28,978 nt of DNA, taken from positions 1-28,978 of the forward strand of contig CBDVAM010000033.1 of the NCBI GenBank assembly GCA_965371965.1, written 5' to 3'. Origin of the DNA: S146-42 sp965371965. GTDB taxonomy: Bacteria > Planctomycetota > Phycisphaerae > Phycisphaerales > UBA1924. Within the stretch, counting starts at the first letter, position 1; the number at the start of each line of letters is the position of its first letter. This document shows positions 7,472 to 16,121 of this stretch, piece after piece. A model generated the notes under the pieces. The model made no database searches. It saw only the letters and a program-made list of their open reading frames with translations, and was not told the DNA's origin. The position numbers and the translations under genes are program-made.

Positions 7472-9667
7472 ATGGAATCGGACGCCGTACACGCAGAGGC
7501 CGTCAACTCCTCGATCGACTGGCGCCCCGACGACGACCAGGACCGATTCGACAATGTGAAGGTCGATTCGATCTACGCGACGGATGTCTTCGGCGAGCAG
7601 ACCATGCGCAGGAAGCTCCCCAAGGCCGTCTTCAAGGCGTTCTGTCGCACCATCGAGCAGGGTGAGCCCATCGAGGAGCACGTCGCCGAGACGCTGGCGG
7701 CGGCGATGAAGGACTGGGCGATCCAGCGCGGCGCGTCGCACTACTGCCACTGGTTCCAGCCGCTGACGGGGCTGACCGCCGAGAAGCACGATTCGCTGCA
7801 CATCCCCGATGGCAAGGGCGGCGTGCTGACATCGTTCAGCGGCAGGGATCTGCGCCAGGGCGAGCCAGACGCGTCGAGCTTCCCCTCCGGCGGGCTGCGG
7901 TCGACCTTCGAGGCCCGCGGGTACACCGCCTGGGACCCCTCCAGCCCCGCGTTCATCATGCGAGGTGAGAACTCGGCGACGCTGGTCATCCCCACGGCGT
8001 TTGTCTCCTGGACCGGCGAGGCCCTGGACAAGAAGACTCCGCTGCTGCGGTCCATCGAGGCCCTCTCGACCCACGCGATGCGCATCCTTAAGGTCTTTGG
8101 CGCCGACAAGGACGCTGCGCGGGTCTACCCGACGATCGGCTGCGAGCAGGAGTATTTCCTGATCGATCGCCAGTTCTTCTTTGCGCGTCCGGATCTGATG
8201 ACCTGCGGCCGGACGGTGTTTGGCGCCGCCGCTCCCAAGCATCAGCAGATGGACGACCATTACTTTGGATCCATCCCGCCGCGCGTGCTGGCGTTCATGG
8301 CCCAGGTCGAGCGTGAGCTGTATCGGATCGGCGTGCCGATCACGACGCGCCACAACGAGGTGGCTCCGGGCCAGTACGAGCTTGCGCCGGTGTACGAGGA
8401 CGCCAACATCGCGTGCGACCACCAGATGCTGGTCATGGAGACCCTACAGCAAGTAGCGCCGCGCTTCGGGCTCAAGGCCCTGCTGCACGAGAAGCCGTTC
8501 GCGGGGATCAACGGGTCGGGCAAGCACATGAACTGGTCGCTGACGACCGACACGGGTGTGAACCTGCTCGACCCGCGCGAGGAGACGCATACCAACCTCC
8601 AGTTTCTCACGTTCCTGTGTGCGGTGATCCAGGCGACGAGCCGCCACGCCGATCTGATCCGCTGCGCGATCGCGAGCGCGGGCAACGATCATCGTCTCGG
8701 CGCCAACGAGGCCCCACCGGCCATCGTGAGCATCTTCCTGGGTGACATGCTCAGCGACATCATCGCCCAGCTCGAGCAGGGCACGCCGACCAGGACCCTC
8801 GCCGGGGGCGCGATCGACCTTGGGGCCCGCAGCCTGCCGCAGATTCCCAGGCATTCGGGCGATCGCAACCGCACGAGCCCGTTCGCATTCACCGGCACGA
8901 AGTTCGAGCTGCGTGCGGTGGGATCGGCGGCGGCGGTGGCGTGGCCGCTGACGGTGCTGAACACGATCGTCAGCGAGAGCCTGGATCAGATCGCGACGCG
9001 TCTGGAGAGCGAGGTGGACGCCAATCCGGACAGCGATGAGTTCGCGGTGGGCGTTGCGGGGGTGCTCCAGAGCGTGATCCACGAGCACAAGAACGTGCTG
9101 TTCGATGGCGACAACTACGCCCAGAGCTGGATCGGCGAGGCCAAGCGCCGGGGCCTGGCGAATCTCACCGATTCGGTCAGCGCGATCGATCGGCTCTTGA
9201 GCGAAGAGAGCATCGCGGTCTTTGGAAAGTACAAGGTGCTGAGCGAGGCCGAGTTGGAGAGCCGCCACAACATCTTCCTCGAAAGATACGCTGTGCAGGT
9301 GCGGATCGAGGCCGACCAGATGATCCAGATCGCCAGGACGATGATCCTGGCGTCGGTAATCCGTCAGCAGCGTGAGCTCGCCGAGGCCGTGAGCGCGACC
9401 AAGAACGCGGGCGTTGCCTGCGAAGAATTTCACGCGGCCCTGCGGGTGTACGCCGGGCTTGTGAGCGAGTTCCGTGGGGCGCTGGATGCCCTGGAACGCG
9501 CTGTCGAGTCTGTGGACGAGGAGCCCGGCGCATTCGCGCGGGCCATGCGGGACGACACGATCCCGGCGATGACCGCCCTTCGTGCGATCGGCGACCGCCT
9601 CGAGGACTGTACCGCTTCGGACCTCTGGCCCATCCCGACGTACCGCCAGATGCTCTCGGTTCGCTGA
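7472..9667 (+). CDS. glnN: Glutamine synthetase type III
   Basis: Makes glutamine from glutamate, ammonia and ATP. At 731 residues it has the length of type III enzymes (about 700-730), well above type I (about 470), and it has the type III N-terminal region (VFGEQTMRRKLPK at 40-52, then SHYCHWFQPLTG at 89-100). Catalytic-core motifs are GCEQEYFL (223-230), HNEVAPGQYELAP (294-306) and the ATP-loop GSGKHMNWS (348-356), followed by NRTSPFAFTG further on. The long helical C-terminal region (after about residue 500) is also typical of the class. The start is decided by AGAGGAGG with 6-bp spacing and an in-frame TAG at 7457-7459. It is transcribed alone, convergent with mobA. Proximity to hut genes fits nitrogen metabolism, though it probably has its own promoter. 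Confidence 0.97.
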   Translation: MESDAVHAEAVNSSIDWRPDDDQDRFDNVKVDSIYATDVFGEQTMRRKLPKAVFKAFCRTIEQGEPIEEHVAETLAAAMKDWAIQRGASHYCHWFQPLTGLTAEKHDSLHIPDGKGGVLTSFSGRDLRQGEPDASSFPSGGLRSTFEARGYTAWDPSSPAFIMRGENSATLVIPTAFVSWTGEALDKKTPLLRSIEALSTHAMRILKVFGADKDAARVYPTIGCEQEYFLIDRQFFFARPDLMTCGRTVFGAAAPKHQQMDDHYFGSIPPRVLAFMAQVERELYRIGVPITTRHNEVAPGQYELAPVYEDANIACDHQMLVMETLQQVAPRFGLKALLHEKPFAGINGSGKHMNWSLTTDTGVNLLDPREETHTNLQFLTFLCAVIQATSRHADLIRCAIASAGNDHRLGANEAPPAIVSIFLGDMLSDIIAQLEQGTPTRTLAGGAIDLGARSLPQIPRHSGDRNRTSPFAFTGTKFELRAVGSAAAVAWPLTVLNTIVSESLDQIATRLESEVDANPDSDEFAVGVAGVLQSVIHEHKNVLFDGDNYAQSWIGEAKRRGLANLTDSVSAIDRLLSEESIAVFGKYKVLSEAELESRHNIFLERYAVQVRIEADQMIQIARTMILASVIRQQRELAEAVSATKNAGVACEEFHAALRVYAGLVSEFRGALDALERAVESVDEEPGAFARAMRDDTIPAMTALRAIGDRLEDCTASDLWPIPTYRQMLSVR

Positions 9668-9701
9668 GGCTGGGTTCGCGACGCTTTGGGTGATGCTTGT
9701 T

Positions 9702-10343
9702 TTATGGCTTGGCGGGCAGATCGCCGGGCTTGTTCACGTTGTGCGCACAACCCGGGTCGATCTCGACGCGACAGACGGTCCTTGTCCGTAAGAACATGTG
9801 CATGCTGAGTTCGTCGCGAGCGACGCTCTCACGAATCGGCTCGCGCAGACCCTGGCGATACAGAGCGATCGTCGGATGATCGCGATCGGTGTGGGCAAGG
9901 ACGCACTCGACCTCTTCGTTCAACTGCGCGCGGTGGGCGATCTGAAGGACGCAATCGGCGGTCACGGTGTCCAGGTCGCCGGCGAGCATGAGGACCGCCC
10001 CTGGTGCGTGTTCGAGGGCCGCGAGGATTCCGCCCATGGGACCGAGGCCCGGGTAGGGATCGAGGATCTCGGCGTCGAAGCAGGCACGGACGTCGGGATG
10101 GCAGGCCCCCACCGCCGTGACTCTGGGGCCGAAGACCGATCGCAGGGCCTGGATGGGGCGTTGGACGAGGAGTGTGCCATCGTCGAGCTTCTTGCGGAGC
10201 TTGTCGTCGGCGAAGCGTGTGCTCTGCCCGCCGACGAGGACGACCGGCGTGATCGCGCTGAGCCATGTGGGATCGAGTTGCGGGGATGTTGGCGGCATCG
10301 GGCTCTGTCGCGGCGGCTCAGGTTCGAGGGTGGTGGCGTTCAC
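9702..10343 (-). CDS. mobA: Molybdenum cofactor guanylyltransferase-like protein
   Basis: Probably transfers GMP from GTP to molybdopterin to make the guanine dinucleotide form of the cofactor. The product is 213 residues. The nucleotide-binding loop is LVGGQSTRFADDK (36-48), a variant of the usual LAGGxSxRMGxDK, with Ala in place of the second glycine. Further family marks are DPYPGLGPMGGILAAL, the metal-binding AGDLDTV and the C-terminal NVNKPGDL. The N-terminal 30 residues are Pro-rich and lack homologous appearance, so the true start may be the ATG at 10298. It overlaps the upstream moaB/mog frame by 26 bp if GTG 10343 is used, and is last in the minus-strand Mo-cofactor operon. Related MobA-like cytidylyl- or adenylyltransferases cannot be excluded. 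Confidence 0.85.
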   Translation of the reverse strand: MNATTLEPEPPRQSPMPPTSPQLDPTWLSAITPVVLVGGQSTRFADDKLRKKLDDGTLLVQRPIQALRSVFGPRVTAVGACHPDVRACFDAEILDPYPGLGPMGGILAALEHAPGAVLMLAGDLDTVTADCVLQIAHRAQLNEEVECVLAHTDRDHPTIALYRQGLREPIRESVARDELSMHMFLRTRTVCRVEIDPGCAHNVNKPGDLPAKP

Positions 10344-10833
10344 CGTCGCCGACCGCGGTGTCTATCGCGTGGGGCAGCAGATCGAGAATCGCCTCGAGCT
10401 GCTCTACGGCCCCCTTGGGTGATCCCGGCAGCGTCAGCACGAGCGTCCGCCCGACAACACCCGCGACCCCCCGTGAGAGATACGTCAGGGGCGTCTTTTC
10501 GAGGCAGCGCAGGCGAACCAACTCCATGAGATTGGGCGCGGGCTTGGTGAACAGAGGCGCGACGGCCTCGGGGGTCACGTCGCGCGGGGCCAGGCCGGTG
10601 CCGCCGGTGGTCACGATGAGCTGGGCCGGAGCGTCGCCCTGGGACCATCGCTCGACAAATGCGCGGATGTCTGTGACCTCGTCGGGCACAATCTCTGCAG
10701 CGCAGACCTCGCCAAGGGCGTGGCGCTCGATGAGCTTCACAAGGGCCGGGCCGGATTCGTCGGTTGCTTTGCCGCGTGCGGCGCGGTCGCTGATGGTCAA
10801 GATGGCGACGCGATAGGGCGCGTGAGTCTTCAC
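10318..10833 (-). CDS. mog: Molybdopterin adenylyltransferase / MoaB-type protein
   Basis: Adenylylates molybdopterin so that MoeA can insert molybdate. The 171-residue product has the MoCF-biosynthesis fold: VAILTISDRAARGKATDESGP at the N-terminus (residues 9-29), the molybdopterin-binding TTGGTGLAPRDVTPEA (75-90), and LVLTLPGSPKGAVEQ (131-145). Without structural comparison Mog and MoaB cannot be separated. The open frame extends about 250 codons upstream, but that part is a shadow of moaC; the start is GTG 10833, which overlaps the moaC stop by 4 bp (GTGA), a typical translational-coupling junction. It overlaps mobA downstream. Confidence 0.9.
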   Translation of the reverse strand: MKTHAPYRVAILTISDRAARGKATDESGPALVKLIERHALGEVCAAEIVPDEVTDIRAFVERWSQGDAPAQLIVTTGGTGLAPRDVTPEAVAPLFTKPAPNLMELVRLRCLEKTPLTYLSRGVAGVVGRTLVLTLPGSPKGAVEQLEAILDLLPHAIDTAVGDGERHHPRT

Positions 10834-11336
10834 GGCGAGGGTCCTGCGCCGGGGGCGAGGTAATGCCCGCTGCGTCCGCCCTTCTTCTCGGTCACGCGGA
10901 CACCCTCGATGGTCATGGATCGGTCGATGGCCTTGCCCATGTCGATAACCGTCAGGGCGGCGATGGCAACGGCCGTGAGTGCTTCCATCTCGATGCCGGT
11001 GCGAGCGCGGGTGCGCACGCGGGCCGTGATATGGACGCGGTCCCCATCGAGCGTCACCTCGACCTCTGCGTGGTCGATCGGCAGGGGGTGGCAGAGGGGG
11101 ATCAGCTCGCTGGTGCGCTTGGCGGCCATCACGCCGGCGAGCCTTGCGGTCCCCAGCAGGTCGCCCTTGCGCAGGGAGTTCTCGCTGATGGCCCTGGCCA
11201 GCTCTGGTGACACGCGGACAAAGCCCTCGGCCGCCGCGATGCGATCGCTGATGTCCTTGTCGGCGACGTCCACCATCCGGGCAGACCCGGACTCGTCGAT
11301 GTGGCTGAGTTTTTGGTCTCGTCTGGCGTCGGGCAT
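10830..11336 (-). CDS. moaC: Cyclic pyranopterin monophosphate synthase (MoaC)
   Basis: Acts with MoaA to convert GTP into cyclic pyranopterin monophosphate, the first committed step of molybdenum-cofactor synthesis. The 168-residue protein shows LSHIDESGSARMVDV (10-24), the active-site LCHPLP (81-86), TGIEMEALTAV (113-123), DMGKAIDR (132-139) and KKGGRSGHY (151-159), all in the usual order and spacing. ATG 11336 begins 14 bp after the moeA stop and the stop overlaps moaB/mog by 4 bp, so it is the middle gene of a tight minus-strand operon. MoaA, its obligatory partner, is encoded elsewhere. Confidence 0.97.
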   Translation of the reverse strand: MPDARRDQKLSHIDESGSARMVDVADKDISDRIAAAEGFVRVSPELARAISENSLRKGDLLGTARLAGVMAAKRTSELIPLCHPLPIDHAEVEVTLDGDRVHITARVRTRARTGIEMEALTAVAIAALTVIDMGKAIDRSMTIEGVRVTEKKGGRSGHYLAPGAGPSP

Positions 11337-11350
11337 AGCTGCATCCTACC

Positions 11351-12568
11351 TCACCCAAGCCAGGGCCAATAGGGCCACGGGCCCTGGGCCTCGGCGTCGG
11401 GCGGGAGTTCAATGAACCCGTCGCTGGCTGCGATCGAGACGATATCACCCGAGCCCATGTTCGCGATATCGCTCGCTCGCCCTTGGCCAACCAGTCGCAC
11501 CGGGCGATACCGCCACATCGGGATCGACTTGTCGAGGGGCGCGTCCAGGGTGACTTCGGCCCTCTGGACAGGCGCGCTGAACCCGCCAAGATGGCGAAGC
11601 ACCGGGACGCCGATCCGATGCAGCGTCACGAGCACCGAGACGGGGTTGCCGGGCAGCGCCAGGATCGCCTGGCCCGCGGGGCCGATCGCGCCCAGCATGG
11701 GTCGCCCGGGGCGCTGGGGGAGCTTGTGGAAGATCGTGTCGCAACCGAGCTCTTTGAGAACGCTCGGGACGAAGTCGTATTGGCCCATGGAGACCCCGCC
11801 GGTGAGGATGACGGCGTCGGATTCTTCGAGTGCGGCCGCGACGTGCGTCTCGAGCTTGGCCTGCGTGTCCTTCGCCCGATCTTGCCCGCTGACCCGCGCC
11901 CAGGGGAGGGTGTCGATGGTCGCGCGAGCCGTTGGGCCGTTGGAGTCTCGGATGGTGTGCTCGTCGATCTGGTCGCTCACGTCCGCGAGTTCGTCGCCTG
12001 TCACCAGGACGTGGACACGGACCCGGCGATGGGCCTGGAGATGCGCGATGCCGAAGGTCGCGAGCGCGCCGATCGCGGGCGGCGTCAACTGGTTTCCCTC
12101 GCGAAGGACAACGGTTCCCGCCGGCGCATTCTCGCCTTTCAAGCGGATGTTCTGGCCCGCTCGCAAGCGTGACGCAACATCTGGTTGGATCTGGATGGAA
12201 TCTCCCTGGGCGGACTCAAGCTCCTCCACGTCCTCGCGCTTGATGACGGCATCCGCCCCCGGTGGCACCGGCGAGCCCGTGAAAATCCGTGTCGCGGTGG
12301 CCGCGATGTGCGGCGAGGGAGCATGCCCGATCCTCGCCTCTGCGGAGACCGCCAGCGTGCCCCGAGCCGCGTCTTCAAGGCGGATCGCGTAGCCGTCCAT
12401 CGCCGAGACGCTCGCGGGCGGGCTGGGGCGATCGGTCACGATCTCCTGAGCGAGCACCCTGCCGGTTGCCTGCGAGGCGGGGATCGACTCGCTGGGCACG
12501 GGCGCGAGGCGCTGGATCATGGCTGCGATGGCGGCGTGGGGCGAGTCGATCGGGGAGGGGGGGGGCAT
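11351..12568 (-). CDS. moeA: Molybdopterin molybdenumtransferase
   Basis: Inserts molybdate into adenylylated molybdopterin, releasing AMP. The product is 405 residues, the normal size. Domain marks in order are SAMDGYAI (55-62), FTGSPVPPGADAVIKREDVE, the GENAPAGT loop, VTGDEL, LTGGVSMGQYDF and LPGNPVSVLVT; the C-terminal barrel (domain IV) follows. The frame is open for another 169 codons upstream, but those lie over moaD/moaE and have no family resemblance, so ATG 12568 is chosen even though no good Shine-Dalgarno is seen. It is the first gene of moeA-moaC-mog-mobA and is divergent from moaD-moaE across 63 bp. Confidence 0.95.
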   Translation of the reverse strand: MPPPSPIDSPHAAIAAMIQRLAPVPSESIPASQATGRVLAQEIVTDRPSPPASVSAMDGYAIRLEDAARGTLAVSAEARIGHAPSPHIAATATRIFTGSPVPPGADAVIKREDVEELESAQGDSIQIQPDVASRLRAGQNIRLKGENAPAGTVVLREGNQLTPPAIGALATFGIAHLQAHRRVRVHVLVTGDELADVSDQIDEHTIRDSNGPTARATIDTLPWARVSGQDRAKDTQAKLETHVAAALEESDAVILTGGVSMGQYDFVPSVLKELGCDTIFHKLPQRPGRPMLGAIGPAGQAILALPGNPVSVLVTLHRIGVPVLRHLGGFSAPVQRAEVTLDAPLDKSIPMWRYRPVRLVGQGRASDIANMGSGDIVSIAASDGFIELPPDAEAQGPWPYWPWLG

Positions 12569-12631
12569 GGGGAACGGTATTCGCCCCGGCCCACCTGCGA
12601 GAGACGCGGATGCGGGTTCTACGATCGCACG
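12569..12631. promoter_or_regulatory. Divergent moeA / moaD promoter region
   Basis: This 63-bp gap must serve both moeA and moaD. On the plus strand TACGAT (12620-12625) sits only 6 bp before the moaD ATG, with no Shine-Dalgarno between them. If TACGAT is a -10 box the message would begin at or next to the ATG, i.e. be leaderless. No clear -35 box is seen in either direction. Confidence 0.35.
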
Positions 12632-12877
12632 ATGACCGTCCTTGTGCGACTGTTTGGACCAGAAGCCCGGAGCGTGGGCGAGGCGCAGGTGGAAGTCGAG
12701 TTGGGCGACGCCTCGACGTGCGCTGCGCTGCGAGGCGAGCTTGGCGCGAAGTACCCGTCGCTCAAGGGCTCGCTCGATCATGCCCGGTTCGCGGTCAACG
12801 GCGAGTTCACGGAGGATTCGCGGGTGATAGAGGCGGGCGATGAGATCGCGCTGATCGGATTGGTGTCGGGCGGATGA
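12632..12877 (+). CDS. moaD: Molybdopterin synthase small subunit (sulfur carrier)
   Basis: Carries sulfur as a C-terminal thiocarboxylate into cyclic pyranopterin. The 81-residue beta-grasp protein starts TVLVRLFGPEARSVG and ends LIGLVSGG, with the essential terminal Gly-Gly in place. The open frame extends far upstream, but ATG 12632 gives exactly the family length. Its last four bases (ATGA) overlap the moaE start, which couples synthesis of the two subunits of molybdopterin synthase. Activation would need an E1-like MoeB, not seen here. Confidence 0.93.
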   Translation: MTVLVRLFGPEARSVGEAQVEVELGDASTCAALRGELGAKYPSLKGSLDHARFAVNGEFTEDSRVIEAGDEIALIGLVSGG

Positions 12878-13257
12878 GCGTGCACGTTGAAATCGTGGCG
12901 GGGCCGCTGGGGCCGATGGGCGAGCCGCCGACTGGAGCCGGTCGCGGGGCGACGCTGGTCTTCGAGGGGATCGTGCGGGGAACAGAGGGCGATCGCGAGA
13001 TCGTCGCGCTGGACTATGAGGCGTACGAGCCGATGGCGACGAACCAGCTTCGATCGCTGGGCGAGCGTTTGGCACGCGAGCACGGGCTCATCGCCGTGTA
13101 CTGCTGGCACAGCACGGAGCGCGTCGGCGTGTGCGAGGTCTCGTTTCGGCTGGCGATCGTGAGCCGCCACAGACGCGAGGCCCTCGACGCGATGGACGCG
13201 TTCATCGACGGATTGAAGAAGGACGTACCGATCTGGAAGACGCCGGTCTACGCGTGA
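12874..13257 (+). CDS. moaE: Molybdopterin synthase large (catalytic) subunit
   Basis: Pairs with MoaD to convert cyclic pyranopterin monophosphate to molybdopterin. At 127 residues it is on the short side of the family (about 140-150). It carries GATLVFEGIVRG (25-36, the dimer-interface strand), LDYEAYEPMA (46-55), HSTERVGVCEVS and the active-site segment LKKDVPIWKTPVY with Lys115/Lys116 and Lys122 near the C-terminus. The protein ends soon after this segment, so the extreme C-terminal tail of longer homologues is missing. It is translated from the moaD message through an ATGA overlap and converges with the next gene by 10 bp. Confidence 0.95.
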   Translation: MSVHVEIVAGPLGPMGEPPTGAGRGATLVFEGIVRGTEGDREIVALDYEAYEPMATNQLRSLGERLAREHGLIAVYCWHSTERVGVCEVSFRLAIVSRHRREALDAMDAFIDGLKKDVPIWKTPVYA

Positions 13258-13607
13258 CGCACGCCGACGGTGATCACGATCTCGTCGTCGGCGGTCGTGA
13301 TGATCTGCAGGTCGCCCAGTTGATGTGCCCTGCGCAGCTCGCCGGTCGGGGCGTGGACTTGCGGTGCGGATTTCGCGCCCCGTTCGATCACGTCCTCGAC
13401 GCAGGAGGGCGGGATGCTGCGATGATTCTGGGGTGCCCGCCCAAGGGGCTGGGGGCTGCCATCGTTGCCACGGTATCGGCGCCCGCTGGGCCTCAAATAC
13501 TCGACGGCGTGCCTGGTGTAGAGCCTCGGCCCAACCTGTGCGTACTGGCGTCCGTTGTGCACGACCTTGGGATAGTCGTCCCAGGTGCCCCAGAAGATGC
13601 TCTCCAT
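13248..13607 (-). CDS. Small protein of unknown function, DUF4258/BECR-like C-terminus
   Basis: A 119-residue protein; ATG 13607 has a good Shine-Dalgarno (AAAGGAG, 6 bp upstream). I do not recognise the full-length family. The C-terminal two thirds reads RHAVEYL (32-38), a Gly/Arg-rich linker, then RSIPPSCVEDVIERGAKS (63-80) and GDLQIITTADDEIVITVGVR (98-117). The pattern of an Arg/His-rich helix, a helix with V-x-x-V-I-x-x-G, then a beta pair ending VITV resembles DUF4258 and similar BECR-fold ribonuclease-like toxin domains; this is inference from pattern only. No signal peptide or membrane segment is seen. Its stop overlaps moaE by 10 bp on the opposite strand. It follows the Gfo/Idh/MocA gene by 77 bp, and no antitoxin-like partner is adjacent. 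Confidence 0.75.
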   Translation of the reverse strand: MESIFWGTWDDYPKVVHNGRQYAQVGPRLYTRHAVEYLRPSGRRYRGNDGSPQPLGRAPQNHRSIPPSCVEDVIERGAKSAPQVHAPTGELRRAHQLGDLQIITTADDEIVITVGVRHA

Positions 13608-13684
13608 GATCCGCTCCTTTGTCAGGATTGCCTGTTTCCGGCCCGTCCATGAGAAGAAAGACGCGAGGCGGATCTTCGAGCGCG

Positions 13685-14848
13685 TCAGGGTTGGGTCCAT
13701 TTCCCATCGCTGCGCAGGACAGCCTCGATGAATCGGACGCCGCTTGCGCCGTCGTGGACGGTCGGGAACTCGGTTCCAAGACCGGTCGGATCGCGCCCCT
13801 CGCGTTTGGCATGGATGGCCTCGAAGACGCCCCGGTAGACATTGGCGAAGGCTTCAATGAAACCCTCGGGATGGCCTGGGGGGATGCGGGTGGCGGCTTG
13901 CTCGGTCTGGGCGGGTGAGCCCGTGCCGCGGGTCATGGTCTCGATCCGTCCATCGAGCCATTTGACGGTCATCTCGTTGGGGTTCTCTTGACGCCAGGAG
14001 AGGGAGCCCAACTCGCCGACAACGCGAATCGCCAGGCCGTTTTCTTCACCGACGCAGACCTGGGAGCATGTGAGGACGCCCTTGGCACTGTTGCTGAGGC
14101 GGAGCAGGACCGCCGCGTCGTCGTCGATTTTTCGCCCCTCGACGAATGTTGACACGTCGGCGCAGAGGGACTCGATCTTGAGGCCGGTGATGGTGCGAAG
14201 GAGGTTCTCGGCGTGGGAGCCGATGTCGCCGACGGCCCCGGCGCCCGCCCGCTTGGGATCGGTCCGCCACTCGGCTTGCTTCTGGCCGGATTCCTCGAGC
14301 TTGGTGGCGAGCCAGCCCTGGTGGTACTCGACGAAGACCTTGCGGACCTTGCCCAGAGCGCCCGAGCGGACGAGGTCGCGGGCTCGCTTGACGAGGGGGT
14401 AACCGGTGTAGTTGTAGGTGACGCCGAAGACGACGCCGGTGCGTTCGACGGTGTCGACGAGGTCCTGGGCTTGTTCAGAGTTCAAGACGAGGGGCTTGTC
14501 GCAGACAACGTGGATGCCGGCGTCGGCAAAGGCCCTGGCGACGGGATGGTGGACGTGGTTTGGGGTGACAATCGAGACGAAATCGATGCGATCTTCATCT
14601 GAGCGAGCGAGTTCTCGCTCGAGCATCTGCTCCCAGGACTCGTAGTTGCGGTCGTCGGCGAGGCCTAGCTCGCGACCCGAGGCCAGCGATTTCTCGGCGG
14701 TCGAGCTGAGGGCGCCGGCGACGAGCACCGCCTCGCCATCGAGCGTTGCGGCCATGCGATGGACTGCGCCGATGAATGCGCCCTGTCCGCCGCCGACCAT
14801 GGCAAAGCGGAGGAGCGGACGGGGATGTTGTTGTGATCCTGAGGCCAT
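13685..14848 (-). CDS. Gfo/Idh/MocA-family NAD(P)-dependent oxidoreductase
   Basis: A 387-residue two-domain dehydrogenase. The N-terminal Rossmann fold has VGGGQGAFIG (18-27), followed by VSIVTPNHVHHPVA and the family lysine in VVCDKPLVLNSEQA (DKP instead of EKP). The C-terminal alpha/beta domain carries GAVGDIGSHAENLLR with the catalytic-site His. Family members oxidise or reduce sugars, inositols or their derivatives; the substrate cannot be read from sequence. The neighbouring TIM-barrel isomerase and the divergent permease suggest a sugar or polyol pathway. ATG 14848 has GGAG 7 bp upstream. A long hairpin repeat lies in its leader (14871-14998). Confidence 0.93.
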   Translation of the reverse strand: MASGSQQHPRPLLRFAMVGGGQGAFIGAVHRMAATLDGEAVLVAGALSSTAEKSLASGRELGLADDRNYESWEQMLERELARSDEDRIDFVSIVTPNHVHHPVARAFADAGIHVVCDKPLVLNSEQAQDLVDTVERTGVVFGVTYNYTGYPLVKRARDLVRSGALGKVRKVFVEYHQGWLATKLEESGQKQAEWRTDPKRAGAGAVGDIGSHAENLLRTITGLKIESLCADVSTFVEGRKIDDDAAVLLRLSNSAKGVLTCSQVCVGEENGLAIRVVGELGSLSWRQENPNEMTVKWLDGRIETMTRGTGSPAQTEQAATRIPPGHPEGFIEAFANVYRGVFEAIHAKREGRDPTGLGTEFPTVHDGASGVRFIEAVLRSDGKWTQP

Positions 14849-14870
14849 TGTGAACTCCAGAAGAGGATTT

Positions 14871-14998
14871 CACCACAGAGGCACCGAGACACGGAGAAGA
14901 GGAGTTGGGTGGAGAAGATCTGGAAGTTGCTCAAGTGGGGTTTCGTGCCCAGCGCTCCACCCAGTTCTTCCTCTCGGTGTCTCTGTGCCTCCGTGGTT
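14871..14998. repeat. Long imperfect inverted repeat of the CACCACAGAGGCAC type
   Basis: Arms of 42 bp (14871-14912 and 14957-14998) match at 34 of 42 positions when one is reverse-complemented, separated by 44 bp. The outer part of each arm is a run of GAG/CAC-type triplets beginning CACCACAGAGGCACCGAGAC. The same outer sequence occurs in the hairpin at 19009-19083. It fills almost the whole gap between the TIM-barrel stop and the Gfo/Idh/MocA start, so it would be transcribed in the leader of the latter. It looks like a dispersed palindromic element rather than a rho-independent terminator, since no T-run follows. Confidence 0.85.
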
Positions 14999-15001
14999 CA
15001 A

Positions 15002-16000
<999 letters not shown>

Positions 16001-16121
16001 GGGAAATCCTCCGAGTCGACAGGGGCGATGGTATCGTGCGCGGCCCGCTCCTGCCGCTGGCCGGAGAATCGCTACACTCGCCGGCGCATGCCCATGAACC
16101 AGACATGAGCCAGGAGCCACT
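16001..16121. promoter_or_regulatory. Divergent promoter region, isomerase / permease
   Basis: The 121-bp gap separates two divergent starts. On the plus strand GCTACACT (16071-16078) is a plausible extended -10 box (TACACT) 43 bp before the permease ATG, and AGGAG (16112-16116) is its ribosome-binding site. The same octamer occurs in the leader at 24633-24640. No convincing -35 box or operator palindrome was found. Confidence 0.35.

Noticed and set aside
10834..11589. N-terminal extension of the mog/moaB frame over moaC
   Set aside because: It is a shadow of moaC; the GTG at 10833 overlapping the moaC stop gives the normal family length.
12569..13075. N-terminal extension of moeA over moaD/moaE
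   Set aside because: MoeA homology starts at about the ATG at 12568, and moaD/moaE on the plus strand have clear motifs here.
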